Part shown: piece after piece, positions 46,850 through 59,707 of the stretch
Layout of the letters: the number at the start of each line of letters is the position of its first letter
Numbering within the stretch: the first letter of the stretch is position 1
Source of the DNA: Zeus faber
Taxonomy: Eukaryota > Chordata > Actinopteri > Zeiformes > Zeidae
DNA: 64,000 nucleotides
NCBI GenBank assembly: GCA_960531495.1
Contig: OY482849.1
Span: forward strand, 3,462,979-3,526,978
Reading direction: 5' to 3'
The notes under the pieces: generated by a model
Told to the model about the DNA's origin: nothing
What the model saw: the letters and a program-made list of their open reading frames with translations, nothing else
Databases searched by the model: none
Program-made: the position numbers and the translations under genes

Positions 46850-48405
46850 TGGGAGTCTCTGCCCACAGGTTGGGGTTGAGGGAGGGAGGTGGATTCCTTT
46901 TTGCCAAAATCGGTCATCGGTTATGTCGATGAACAAAAGGCTCGCTGGTCAGAAGTAGTAGTAGTAGTAGTAATGGTGTATGAGGGACGTGAGGTCTGGT
47001 AGGGAGGAGAAAATATCAACAAAGCAACGCTGAATTGCAGCCACGTCCGTCCATTGGGATGGAGAGAGATGGTCACTTTTTGAACGCTTTTTGAACATCC
47101 GGCCCCAACTCATCCCGCTCAGTGACCGGCATGACCAGAGCCACGGACGCTCCCTCCCTCCATTCTTTTAAGAGGTTTAGGTGATAAATCTGTGTCGCCC
47201 CCTACCGTTCAACTTCATAATTGAACTTGCCAACCCGCCGTGTGACCACAAAAGGCCCTTGCCACTTTGCAAGCAATTTAGAGCTGGACGTAGGGAGCAA
47301 CACTAACATCTTGTCTCCTAGTGTGAATTGTTTAAGCCGAGCCCCCCACTGTCGTATAAGAGGCACTGACCTTCCCGAACCTGGAGCAAATTCACCCATG
47401 ATAACGGCCAAAGTGCCTGTTACTTTGCTTTCAGGTCCATAACATACTGTATTCCATTCTTACTGGTGCTAGGACCTTCCTCCAAGCTTTCTTTAATTAG
47501 GTCTAGGGGTCGGAGGGGTAGGTGTCTGGGGTCTCCTGCCAAAGAGGAGTTCAAAGGGAGAAAATTCCGTGGAGACCTCCCCACACTGCAAACAACAGGA
47601 GGTCCAACCACCTGTCCCAATTACGGCTATTGTCGTGAATGAACTTTCGAAATCATGTTTTTGAGCATTTTGTTAAAGGGCTCCACCAGACCATCGGTCT
47701 GGGGATGGTAAACACTGGTCCAAATTGAGGGGATGCCCAGAAACTCTTAAAGTTCCCGAAGTGTACGTGACATAAAGGTGTCCTGGTCGGTCAGGATTTT
47801 CTTCAGAATCCCGACTCGGGAGATGACCTGAAACAGCGCCTGCGCCAACACTTTTGGCCATAATACTGTGCAGGGGCACAGGGTACACACTTCGGGGTAC
47901 CAGGTTGCATAATCCACTAGGACTAACACAAATCGATACCCACGGGCACTGCAGTCTAACGGCCCAATGAGGTCCATACAGTCTTTCGAACAGGACCATG
48001 GTTGGGGGGAGGGGCCTCAACCACTCTCTTGGCATAGTCAGAGGGTTGACTAACTGGCACTCAAGACATGCAGCGCACAATTTACGCACAAATACCCAAA
48101 TGCCCGGCCAATAAAAGCAGGCCATTATCGGCTGTCTAGTTTTATCGTGCTAGGTTACCGGCCATCGGGTTATGGTGAGCCACCTGGAAGAGCATTTATC
48201 ATCTCTCCTGTCTGAGTGTCACGGCTCACTCGATATAACCTGTCCCTAATCACTGAAAAATACGGGTGAGTGAGCACGGCGTCGGGGCGCATCACTACCC
48301 CCTCAAAGGCCCCGCTGCGACTGCTCCAGCGGAATATCGTCGATAGGGAAGGTCAAGGGGACTGGGGGAGATTCCACTGCCCCTGCACCCGTTGCCAAAC
48401 TACAT
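46850..48405 (-). mobile_element. Gmr1-like gypsy fragment with integrase
   Basis: Part of an LTR (about 46850-46975, matching 12838 onward) is joined directly to interior sequence that corresponds to about 14345-15640 of the copy in nampt intron 1. It contains the post-integrase and integrase regions on the minus strand (about 47200-48125; ARLKQFTLGDKMLVLLP, DLIGPLDCSARGYRFVLV). RT, RNase H and the 5' end are absent. Broken in several places. Confidence 0.8.
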
Positions 48406-48460
48406 ACCAAGTTGGGACACAAACGTTTGTGTCCCAACGATACATCATCTTTTTGCTTCT

Positions 48461-48497
<37 letters not shown>

Positions 48498-48735
48498 ATG
48501 AGGGAGGGGGTGGGGCTTAGTTCTATATTGACAAAAGTGATTAGTCAGAGGTGAAGCTTTCAGATTAGTTTTAGATCGTCTAAACTGATTGGCTTCCCGT
48601 TGCAACTTGCCAAGCACGGAAATGAACAGATCTGTGGATTTTTTTTATTTTTATTGAATTGCTCCACCCATCACTAATTCAAATTGTGCTTGGAGAGAAT
48701 TATTTTCACCGCACATTATGACCAGAGAGATTTAA
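48405..48735 (-). repeat. Unclassified repeat, inverted copy
   Basis: Reverse complement of the left part of 43785-44480. It contains a TG microsatellite (48464-48495). It begins at a perfect 28-bp palindrome (48411-48438) right beside the gypsy fragment. Confidence 0.65.
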
Positions 48736-49346
48736 ACCCTAACCCTGATAAGTCACAGTTTGCAACCATTTCTTTCAGTATAACATATAGTGAATGTCTG
48801 ACAATGTTGTGAGCTTCCCATTTTCGAAAAGGACATACATCTTTTTTTAAAGACTTAAAACTTGTTCTGTTGGATTACATTTAAGCACACTGAGAAGCTG
48901 GGAAGCTTAGTGGTGTGTTCCTCAATAGTAAAGAGATGTTCAGCGAGGTTGTGCTCTGAAAAGTAATTGATGGGAAAAAAATTGCAGAACTATCCTTAAG
49001 CTAATGTAGTAGTAGTACACAGAGTACTATCACAGAGTACTATCACAGAGTAGCATTTACAGTGCTTGTAAACATTGCTGAATTACACCAAGGAAACGAC
49101 AACTGGTTTGTAACTTGTAATGCAACCCTGCAAAGTGTAATCCTTAATTTGCATTTTAAGGATTAAATAATTGTACACACAAAGAACATTCTAATAGATC
49201 AGCGGTTAAAAGAAAATTTTTATTTCACTTTCAACCAGAAAACCAAGCTAAAATCTTGTAGGACAAATGAATAAAGCCTAAAGGGTTGCTTGGTGGACAT
49301 TTGAATATCAGAAAGCATTCTGTCAAAGACAGAGTAGCTTTAACGT

Positions 49347-50750
49347 TTGCTGATTGATTCAAGCTTTGACTTTCTTTTCCTTTCAGAATCATGGTTAACT
49401 GAGTCATCACCAAGGACTGCTATGCCTGGGTATCATGTCTTTAGGAAAGATAGAAAATTAGACAGAGGAGGAGTTGTCTTGCATGTTCGAGATCATTTTA
49501 AATGTGTACAAGTACATCTCAATTCCTTGCAAGACTTGGAAAGTATTGCTGTCTCTCTTGTATTGTCCCCACCTATGTCTTTTACTGTTGTTGGCATATA
49601 CGGCCCCCCTAATTCTAAAAACATTTTCTATGACAAATTGAAATCCTTACTCAAGGAAGTAGGAACAGAGACTGAATTAATTGTACTGGTATTAGGTGAT
49701 TTTAATATAAACAGGGCTGAGAAAGTGAACAGGAAAGAACTCAGAGGTATATCAGATCAGTATAATCTCACTCAAGTTATTCAAGCCCCAATCAAGGTTA
49801 CTCAATCATCACAAACGCATAGATAGATCTTATTTTTAGTAACAAATCTGAAAGAATTACAAAATCTTTGAATCTGGTATGAGGTCACTTACCTTAATTG
49901 TCTCTCATTTAAATGAAGGTGTATTTACTCTACCCCCAATGCAATTTGTTTTTCCGAAAGCATCATTCGACAGTAACTGCAAATTGTTATTTTGTTGTAC
50001 AAATCAAGTCATATCGATAAAGGAGGTGTTGTCTGAGCCATGTTTTTTAGATTTTAAGAAGGAACTGTTAATCTGTTAACTGTTAATCATAATATTTTAC
50101 TTTAACTTTCTTAATTTAATTTATCTGTCAATTCCCTGACTTGGATGGAATCCTACTGAACTAAGAGGAAACAATGTACAAGAGTGGGTGATAAGATTCC
50201 CTCATCTGCTAGTTGTACAGTAGGGGTCCTTTAAGGGTCTATTTTAGGACCAATTTTATTTAGTATATAGATTAATGATCTCTGAAGTATGTCCAGATTT
50301 TAGCATCCAGATTTAGGCTGATAATACTGTGATACCTATGCAAGATCTAAAAATCATTCTGTAGCCATGTATGCAAATGTAAGCAATGTAGTAAGCAATG
50401 TAAGCAAAACAGTTTGCATGTATTTCACAGTGAGGATCAATAATTTAGTAGATCCTGAGATTTTTATTAATGGTGAAGTCATCACATCTGTGACACAGAC
50501 ATACCTGTCTTTCAAAAAGAAAGTTAGCAGGGTCATTAGCAATATTAAGTTTAATCAGAATAATTTTCAGAGCATCACGCACCAGTTGTCCACGTCTGCT
50601 GCAAAGCTTTTTGTACATACTATGATTTTCCCAATCTTTTCTCCCTTCGTCTTACTGCATATCAACCTGGTCACAGGCATGTGTCACTACACTCAAGCCT
50701 GTGTACTTACTCTATAAACAAATCTTAAAAGTACTAGATAAAACGCCAAG
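49347..50750 (+). mobile_element. LINE remnant, CR1/L2/Rex1-like
   Basis: The first 160 codons (49347-49826) are an apurinic-type endonuclease: FLFLSESWL, GGVVLHVRDHF, VVGIYGPPNSK and VLGDFNINR appear in order. Downstream, 50090-50750, are scraps of reverse transcriptase (an IND-like block near 50270) and its C-terminal side (INGEVITSVTQTYLSF...AAKLFVHTMIFP). Stops and deletions separate these parts, and the 5' end and most of the RT are missing. The exact clade is uncertain among the CR1, L2 and Rex1 groups. Confidence 0.75.
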
Positions 50751-51944
50751 GGATTATCATTACTGTAATATCCTGAACAAAAAAAATTGAATTTCCTCAA
50801 TTTTGATAACTTCTTATTTTACTTTGTATCACTGATGTTTCAAATTATTCAAAATCTTTCAGCCACTCCCCTTAGAGGACAACAAACATTAGAAGACAAC
50901 AAACATAACCCACAAACATTAAAAATCAGGGAGCTTTGCAGTGTTTAAAACCAGCCTCATCCTCTGAGTCAGCACAAATGCATCACCACCAATGATATGC
51001 CTTGTATTTATTGTATATATCATACTGATTTTAACTATCTCACATTGATGGATTCTTATATATTGTGCTGTTTTATGTAGTGTATTTCTTGTTCTGCGGT
51101 AGTTATTTGTCTACCTGCCCAAGCACAACAGATGTAAATTAGCTTCTACTGTAGCTAAGTCTGGTGCAATAACTTTTAATTGTGCGCTGTCCCTGCAAAA
51201 ATAAACAATTACCTTTAAAAAGAATAACAAAATAAATTGCAGTAAGCTCCAGCAGAATTTTGTCTGCCACACACCAATATTTCTCATTCTCCTCATTAAG
51301 TGCAAATCCCAGAAGTCCCCTTGGTTCAATATAAAATACGAAAACTAGCCCCAGTAGTGCAGGCCCACTGTGCGCCTTAATTTTGTAAGAAGCAGGAACA
51401 CAATGGTGCTGCGTTTTCTTTCTGCTTGTGTTTCTCCTTGTTTTATTTACATTTCTTTTTCTTTGCTAATCAGATCGGGGGGGGTGGGTTAGTGGGCCCA
51501 GGTGAGGCACGTAACACAATCAGATCAGATCTGTCTGCTTGTTCTCTGCACCAAAATTGGGGCTCTGATGAATCTCTTTCCACAACCTCTCCTCCACTCG
51601 TTTGTTTAATCATGGATTCCTTCTTTTTACGGCTTTTGAAAATCAGAATTGCCTTAAAAAACAGCTGATGTTAAGCTTGGAACGCATGCCGACATGTTGC
51701 ATGCAGGGAATTATTTTACCTGAGTACTGTATTTACGTGCCGTTCTGAGAGATTTTTATTGTAATTAGACCTCAAAAGTTTTTATTTGACTCCAGCACAT
51801 TTCAAAGGGTATTTCATAGAAATAAAGTGCCATAAAGAGGAAACCAGTAGTGCAATTAAAATGGAGGGTGAGAAAAGTCAATCAGAAAAATCAAAAATGC
51901 GAGGTGTCATATTCTTTCTTGGGCCTAAAATTCTTGAGAGATGC
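50751..51944. other. Intron DNA, no gene
   Basis: Unassigned sequence between the LINE remnant and the Tc1-like remnant. A G run lies at about 51477-51487. Nothing else identifiable. Confidence 0.4.
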
Positions 51945-52646
51945 GGTTTTTGAGTACATTTTGGAGCATCTCCAAAACAGCAGATCTTGTGGGGTGTTCT
52001 GGTATGCAGTGGTACCTACCAAAAGCAGTCCAAGGAAGGACAACTGGTGAACCAGCGACAAGGTCATGGGCACCCAAGGCTCATTGATACGCGTGGGGAT
52101 CAAAGGCTTGTCCATCTTGTCCAATCCCACAGATGAGCTACTGTACAATTTCTGAAAAAATGAATGCTGGCTATGATAGAACGGTGTCAGAACACACTGT
52201 GCATTGCAGCTTGTTGCGTATGAGGCTACGTAGCCGCAGACTGAGAGGGTAAAGAGTGCCCATGCTGACCCAAGTCTACCATCGAAAGCGCCTACAATGG
52301 GGAAGTGAGCGTCAGAACTGAGCCATCGAGATATGGAAGAAGGTGGCCTGATCTGATGAACCATGTTTTCTCCTACATCAGGTGGATTTCCTGGGTAAGG
52401 GTCCGATCGAGCGGCTGTGGCTGTGCTGGAACAAGCTAGATCCAAGCCCTGGGCCCCCTCTTGCAACTTACAGGACTTAAAGGATCTGCTGCTAACATCT
52501 TGGTGCCAGATACCACAGGACACTTTCAGAGGTCTTGTGGAGTCCATGCCTTGATGGGTCAAAGCTGTTTAGGCAGCCTGAGGGGGAGCTACACAATATT
52601 AGTGGTTATTAGTGATGGTTTTAATGGTGTGGCTGATCGGTGTATA
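51945..52646 (+). mobile_element. Tc1/mariner-like transposon remnant, core deleted
   Basis: The plus strand matches a widespread Tc1-like transposon. The N-terminal part runs from ATCTTGTGGGGTGTTCTGGT through VSEHTVHCSLLRMRLRSRR and EIWKKVA. It then jumps to the C-terminal part near 52400 (ERLWLCWNKLDPS, then CTTACAGGACTTAAAGGATC). The centre, with the first two catalytic acidic residues, is deleted. The right end reads GGCTGATCGGTGTATAA. The 223-codon minus-strand open frame over it is a shadow. Confidence 0.75.
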
Positions 52647-52989
52647 ATATACAGTATGTATATATTTATTTTATTTCTAAGTTCTATGTAGCTTTTATTT
52701 CAGCGTGAATTTCAGACAGTGAGAGTCAGTGTGTGCTCTTGTGTATGCTCTTAGTGTTGTATGACAATAACAAAACCCATGTCCAAACAAATATACATAT
52801 TGATGAATAAAGTAAAACAGCAAGACGATGGTAATAAAACAACCGGGGAAAACAAACACGACGAAAAGACGTGATCGCAACAACAGAACAACAAGAAGCA
52901 TCAAGCAACAGATGCAAAAAAAAAAAAAAAAAAAAAGTAGCAGCATAATAACAAAAACAACTACACAAACAGGGAAAGGGTGGGTGTTG

Positions 52990-53225
52990 GGTGAGGATAC
53001 GGCACAGTGTAGTATATAATCAATCCTTGGACTATATTGGGAAATTGGGAAATCCTCTATCCACCTGTCTCTAGAGAAGCGTGAGGGTTTTCTCACCTTC
53101 CAATTCCTAAGGATTAGAGGCTTCACCGCAAGGTATTCCAGCACTTTTCTTTTCTGTAACCCTCCCTTGTAGCAGGGGAAATACTTGCTCTGGTTTCTTT
53201 TCAATACGTTCAAGCCTTTCGCCAC
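52990..53225 (-). mobile_element. Possible L1-type LINE ORF2 tail
   Basis: The minus-strand frame gives AVKPLILRNWKVRKPSRFSR followed by DRWIEDF, similar in layout to the C-terminal tail of L1 ORF2 proteins. A long T run on the same strand (52937-52917) could not be linked as its tail. Weak identification. Confidence 0.3.
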
Positions 53226-53724
53226 TTATTGAATATAAAAAGTGTGTGCTTTTTTGCAAAAAATCGAAATTTAAGAGCAAAGTATCCTTCCTAGTGGTGA
53301 CAACATTTCTGAATTAAAATAGTCAATTAATACTCTTCAAAATGCAGGGCTGCATGACAGTTCAATATGAATGCCTATAATTTCAATTCAAGCCAATCGT
53401 TCACCAAGACAACAGACCTGACGTCATGGCAACATGGTGGTACACGCGGCTGGTGGTGAACGTTCCCTTTGTATAGATTTTAAAACACATCTACTGTCGT
53501 TTTGAACTACTCTTCAATTTTTGTTATGTTAACACATGGACCACCGACTCGAATGACAGATTTCAGAGTTCCCATGGAACGCAGCATCACTTCCTGCTGC
53601 CTTTCAAAATGATACAAACAGGGAGTACTTTCTTATCCACCTTTTGTTACATTTGTTACATATATACGTGATGTCTTCTTGATATGTCCACTTGAGAGGA
53701 CAGAACAGAGTACCAGCAGCTTTT

Positions 53725-53826
53725 GAGAAATGCCGGTGCGGAACAAAAAGTACCGGTACGCAAAAGAGTAAAATTTAGAAGTACCAGTGCTGCGTAGCGG
53801 TGAGTACCAGCCCACTTCAAGCACTG
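53725..53826. repeat. hAT-like MITE end
   Basis: The right end reads GTACCAGCCCACTTCAAGCACTG, typical of a fish hAT-derived repeat. The opposite end was not found. Confidence 0.4.
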
Positions 53827-53999
53827 ACCACTATGTAATGTAATTTAAGTAAATTAAATTATACAAGGCTGCATACTGTAGTACACATTCTTAGCTCCTG
53901 CAATGTGTTTGCTGTTGTATTTCGTTTTTATATGGACCTTTCCAAGTTCAAGGCAGTGGAAAAAGAGTAATGTTAATGCTGTTCTGTGATTCTGCATAG

Positions 54000-54075
54000 A
54001 ATCAGAATCAGTTTTATTTGCCAGGGACATTAACATATAATAGGAATTTGTTCTGGTGAGGTTTGGTGCGTTACA
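54000..54075. repeat. Short LINE-related 3' end
   Basis: AGAATCAGAATCAGTTTTAT followed by TTGCCAGGGACATTAACA has the form of the 3' ends of fish RTE/Expander-like repeats. Very short fragment. Confidence 0.4.
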
Positions 54076-57000
54076 CTGCAGACCATTAGCATAAAAAAAG
54101 CTTAACAGTCCAATTATTTTGAATAATAATAAAATAGAATAAAAAAAATGAAAAATACAATTAAAATAAAATTGTTAAATATATACAAATAGCCAAATAT
54201 ACAAAACGCAATACTATGGAAGAGATCGCTGCATAGTTTTGGTGTATTAAGAATTCAAACAAATCATACTCCAGCAAAATATGATTTATGATTTGTATAT
54301 GAAAAGTGGATTTGAAAGTGATAAATGTAAAACAAATGAAGTTTTCTTCATCATCTCGAAAAATACCTTGATATTCTTCATTTTTAAGCATTTCCAGTCC
54401 CCTTTATGCTCAGGCAAATCAAATCCTGGCCTTGAAACAAAGGTATCATATTTGATTTACGCCATCAAAGTGATATGTAAATGCAGCGTATGAGTGTGTC
54501 TTTTGTGAGAGCAGTTTAATAGTGTCTGCATAATTCATGAGGACGCCGTGTAGAGTGCTAATGATCAGGAAAGCCTTGTCAGTTGGCCTGTTGTGTTACA
54601 TGTACTTTATATGCACACATACAGCACACCACACACGAACATATGCCAAACATGACTTCATGTTTCTCTCCCTGTCTTGCTCAGTCTCTCTCTTCACACA
54701 CATACACAGACACATAGATACTTGTGTGTATAGTGGTACCGCATGCACTTAAGAAGCCAATCAGAGTGGCCCTAATCAGTGCGGGCGGTGACTCATCCTG
54801 GCAATTTGATCTACTTGGTCTCAGAATTCCCATCATCACCGCTCAGCAGGGCCCCGGTATTTTGCCCTGCCCAGTACACAAACAGCCCTCTGAGTTAGGA
54901 AAATCAACCAGAACTTTCTTGGGTGACTTGGAATGTAGTGTACATGGGGGCCATGAAGTACCTGTTTGTGCTTTAGCTTTTCTAGAACAAACATTCGACA
55001 AGTTCTTTGCAATCAAAGCAAACAAAATGTAGAAAGCACACAAGAAGCAGAAAGATAATCACATGTAAATACACATGTAACTATCAAGTGGAGAGGGGGT
55101 TGACAGTACACAGACAGATAATAGAGGTAGTAAGAAGCCTCGTATAGAAATATATTTACTGTAGGTAATTGCAAACAACTTGTGGAGACACAGCTCATGG
55201 TTGGAACAGCCTAAACTTAAAAAAAGAAAAACACAAATGTGCCCTTACATATTGGATGCAGGATTTATGTCCAGAAAGCCGGTAGAAATACTCAGGGGCG
55301 TCATTTTAGGGTCAAGCAGGGTGTGGCAAATATGTGTTTGGGGGGTATTTTCCTAACCTTAAGCATTCAAAATGTATTTCAGATAAGCCAAATTCATAGG
55401 CGGTAGAGATTAGCACCCAGAGACTTTAGGTTAGCTGAGCATGCCAAATGTTTTTCGATAAGATAAATACAGTGAAGTGCTCATAGGCAGTCCTCATTTT
55501 CCTCATTATCCTTATCCTTATCTTGCCATACTGTAGTCAGCGGAAAGCGAGGTCACAAAGTCAGTGTACATCCATGCACTGCACAGATCACCTTAATTTT
55601 CCAAATTCTTTACTATTCGTAGTTTATTATTTATTCAGTTTATTTATTATTAGACACCAGAAACAGTGGATGGGGGGAGGGGTGGGGCCTAGTAAGAGAA
55701 GTGATTGGGCCAGCCCAGTGTCAGTATTGAAAATGAACAAATGGGCAACTGTCCCTGCTTTATGGCCCGACTGTTGGACAATTTTTTTCAATTTTATTTT
55801 TTTTACTCTATCGTCCCTAAGGTGCGTTGGCCTACCGGGAAAATGCCCATTAGCCAGATTACCAGTCCAACCTGAACCCCACACCTCGCTGGAAAACCTG
55901 CTGTTTTTGTAATAATTTCCCTGCTTCTACACATGGTGGTATTAGTTCAACTTGTGCCAACCAGGCTTGAAAAGTTAATTTGTTAAGAAGATGGACAACA
56001 TAATATAGTCAGTAATCATAGTGCTATACAGTAGTGTCTCTAGAAAACACGAAACAAAAACGCAAATGTTTAAATTAATATAAAGTGTTTTATTATTAGA
56101 GACCAAAATCAATCAGTGCTGCTAAAAGTGCACAAATGTATAGAGAATAATGTCAGACTTTGGACTTCATTTAAAAAAGATATGGATTTGATTAAAGAAA
56201 ACTGTTTAAGCAAAACATTGAATGGAACTTTGTAAATGTAAGTCTCTCTCTCTTTAAATACCATGCAACTACATCCCCGTAACTAGGGTAACAGTGACAA
56301 GTTGGTGATATTCACACAACTCAGAAATATATTAGGGCTGTCACTTTTAGTTCAGTGTTTTCAAACTTTGTGACAGTTGAAATATTCAAACATTCATGTT
56401 TCCTTTATGTTCAAATTAATTCTTACTAATTTCACATCAATAGGAGTTAGTTCAAACTTGAAAAAGACAACAAAACAATTTTGAGTAAGCAAATGGTTTG
56501 AGTGAAAACAAAAACTCCACCACAGGCAAGAAAAGGGAACTAATCAGTCTAACAGCAGAGGCCCACTCATTACTTTATTTCTACTCATTACTCATTACTA
56601 CTGCATGTGTGTGCCATGTGACAAATAAAGATTCTCCTTCTTCTACTGCTTTATTGTCGATCTTAAAGCTCAAACCCATCTTTCCCTGTATATCTGATAA
56701 CGCTTCGCGTTACAACGATAGCGCTAAGCCCTAGCAACCCACAGGTGGGGAAATGGGTGATGGTGTTTGTCAACCAAACCAGCCTTTCAATTGCGTTAGA
56801 ATGAACAGTTGATGGAAACTCAAGTGAGGTATTCTTAAAGGCCTTAGCAACGTCCTGAGCCCTATCAGTTGCCTTCATTGCTGGTACAGACCCACTCTGA
56901 AGAGTAGTTGTTAACAAGAGGTGCTCCACCGTTATACAGTGTAAATGCCATCCCCAGTTATTTTTTACCACAATTTTCAGCTATTTAACCTTTTGTCTGT

Positions 57001-57915
57001 CAATTTTACATACCACCATACGTTTTTGACAAAGCGACCATTTGTCAAACATCAAAATTTCAAGCTAAAATTGTACTTGGCTAAAAGTGGCCATATTGCC
57101 ATGCCCGCTCACTACAAAATAATTTCTTTGCGACTGAGGGGCTACAGACTTATGGTGAAAAAGTCTATTGAGCGACTTAGTTATCTGTATGCTGTGTTCA
57201 TGTTCTCTCTCCATTATCGATACTAGCTGGTAAACTGCAGTTTAGTAGCCAGCTAGGACAAAAAAATAAGAGGGGAAGCAGGAAGCAAAATTGTCATCGG
57301 TCACCCTTTAAAAGGGGCTTCTTTACTGAAACTGTTTCAGGTTTAGTCAGCGATGAAACAGACTGGCAGAGAGTGTGGAAATCACAGGAGTGAACGAAAT
57401 AGAGGGAGATTTTCCTGCCGCTGCGGCCTCTATTTGCTGATGATTCCTTGGAGTAATCCCTGATTTGACAGCAGTAGATTAGTGAATTCTACAGACGCTT
57501 CAGAGTGGACATACTACAGTGTGGGTTCTCAAATGAAAATTTAGATGTGAATTCACTTTTTTATTGGAGTGGCTGTATACTGACGACAAAATATTTTTCA
57601 CAGTGTTTGCTGGCTAGAAACAATGCAAGTAAATGCAGCTGGAGTCGTTTCTCTCTCTTGGCGATTTTTCTTGTAACAATCGAATCATCTACCACATCAA
57701 CTGGGTGCTGCATGTCAATGCTATCTGAATACAGGGTCGTGACACTTTTTTTATCTCTTACTTTTGATAATGTGATTTCGGGCAGGAGTTTATTCGCAAC
57801 ACAAGGACAGTTTTGCATAGAACAATTTTACTATTCTCTTGTGTGCTTCATATACACAATTGTGTATATGTAGTCGTGTGTGACTAACTGTTCCTCTCTG
57901 CCCTGTATTTACTTG
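54076..57915. other. CADPS-family intron 1, apparently unique
   Basis: No recognised gene or classified transposon. The stretches 54290-54570 and 54740-55020 have low repeat content and mixed composition and could be conserved non-coding DNA. No reading frame in the interval shows a known domain. Confidence 0.4.
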
Positions 57916-57921
57916 AAAAAC

Positions 57922-57975
57922 GTGTGTGTGTGTGAGTGTGTGTGTGTGTGTGTGTGCGTGTGCGTGTGCGTGTGC

Positions 57976-58011
<36 letters not shown>

Positions 58012-58024
58012 GCGCGCGCGCGTG
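57922..58024. repeat. TG / CGTG / CG alternating tract
   Basis: About 100 bases of strictly alternating purine-pyrimidine DNA with a few interruptions: TG first, then CGTG tetramers, ending in an uninterrupted CG run. Open frames on both strands across it are artefacts. Confidence 0.95.
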
Positions 58025-59665
58025 TGCAACGGTTGCCTGTTTCTTCCTCCACACGTGTCCATGTAAAGTATGAAAGCTTGAGTGTGTGTGTGTATGTCAT
58101 TGTACATGTATGCGCCCGTGCAAATACAATCTCTTGCTCTGATGAGCACTTTCTCAATCCTTTGTTGGTTGGCTGTGTGTAATCTGGGATTACCCATCCA
58201 TTTGACATTATGTAATCATCAGAAAGCCGGCGCTTATTTCTCACCATAGGAAGGAATGAGGAGACATACTGAAAGTGAAAGCTAATCTGTCGGAGTGCAT
58301 GCGGGGGTGTTTGAGAGAGTGTGTATTTTTGTGTGTGAGAGTGTTTCATTCTTAATATCTAGGTCATGGATTGGGGCTGTGTTTTCAAATTTGATTTAGT
58401 AAGGACATTCACAGGTTGTTTGTTAATCAGTGAATTGCTGGAGTGCAACATTGGTTGGAGACAAACATAATGCTGCTGTTCATGACACAATTTGAACGTT
58501 TACTGTTTGAGAATGTTTAATGCATTTTAATAACTTTTCTTACATTTTTCTCACTTTTATTCTTGCGAAACGAGCATACATCCTCTCAAAGGCATTTGTG
58601 TGATGCAGGTGATGAGGCCATTTGTTCCTATACTGGTTTCATATTCATGTTGATTTCCATAGGTAGATGGCCTTTAAACACCATTCAAGGCATGCCATTT
58701 AAGAGTCATCTGTAAATGAGCCTTGGTCAAAAGGCCCAAAAGAGAAGAGGTGTACAGTATATGCTCTTTGTGCATGTATCTGCTTTTCAAGACCTCTTCT
58801 AAATCCCACTGGAGACAGGAGTATTTTCATCACTTACAAAAATCTTTTAAATGCTTCTATTCGTCTGCCTACTGGTAGGACCTCATTTGCAGCACTCTGA
58901 GATTTTTTAGGCAGTTCGGACACTGTAAATGCAGGCCCCGATCGCCTGCTGCGAGCTCTATAGGGGTTCTGGTTTTCAGAGCCAGGCAGCTCAAATGGCA
59001 TTTTAAAATGCATTTTAAGTATGGTTTGGTCTTGAGGATTTGCATAAGGATTTTATTTCATTTTGCCAACATGTAATAAACAATTTGTACAATGTACAAT
59101 TCTTTTTCTATGCTATGGTGCAGGTGTGTTTGAGAGAGTGTGTATTTTTGTGTTAACCCTAACCCTCACAAATAAACCTCTTGAATCTCTTGGTTTGGAG
59201 AATTGTGGCCCCATAAATTTGGAATAATCAAACGCTTAGCAGCACTTGCATGGCGAGGTTATGTGGTTCCGTTGATTTGTTAGAGCTAAACGATATCATG
59301 CCATCTAGTCAGATGTAAGATTGTATGACATTGTTTTCATAACCTCCAAATTCCATTGTATATTTAAAATATAGAAGATTTTCAAGCAAATGACAATGGG
59401 CCATTTTTTTGGGGCTACCAGCAAAATAAAAGCTCTCATGTAGGGAAAGACTCCCAAAGTAATTTTCCTTTTTTCAGACATTAACACGACACTCAACCCC
59501 ATAGGTTTCTAGATCCGATGAATTGCAGGTGGCAGCTCTGGAGAATGATATTAAGTGGTTTATGGGGCCTGGCCCTGCCCCTCTGCGAGATGATTTCCTA
59601 ATGTTATTGCTTGCCATAATAGCCTGTGTTGATCCAGTCACAGAACTAGCTAACTAGCTAACTAG

Positions 59666-59707
<42 letters not shown>

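Noticed and set aside
51891-52562. 223-codon minus-strand open frame
   Set aside because: It is the antisense of the Tc1-like remnant, whose sense-strand motifs (such as VSEHTVHCSLL) are clear. No domain on the minus strand.
57880-58349. Open frames of 100-146 codons around 58 kb
   Set aside because: Artefacts of the TG/CGTG/CG tract, which keeps all frames open.
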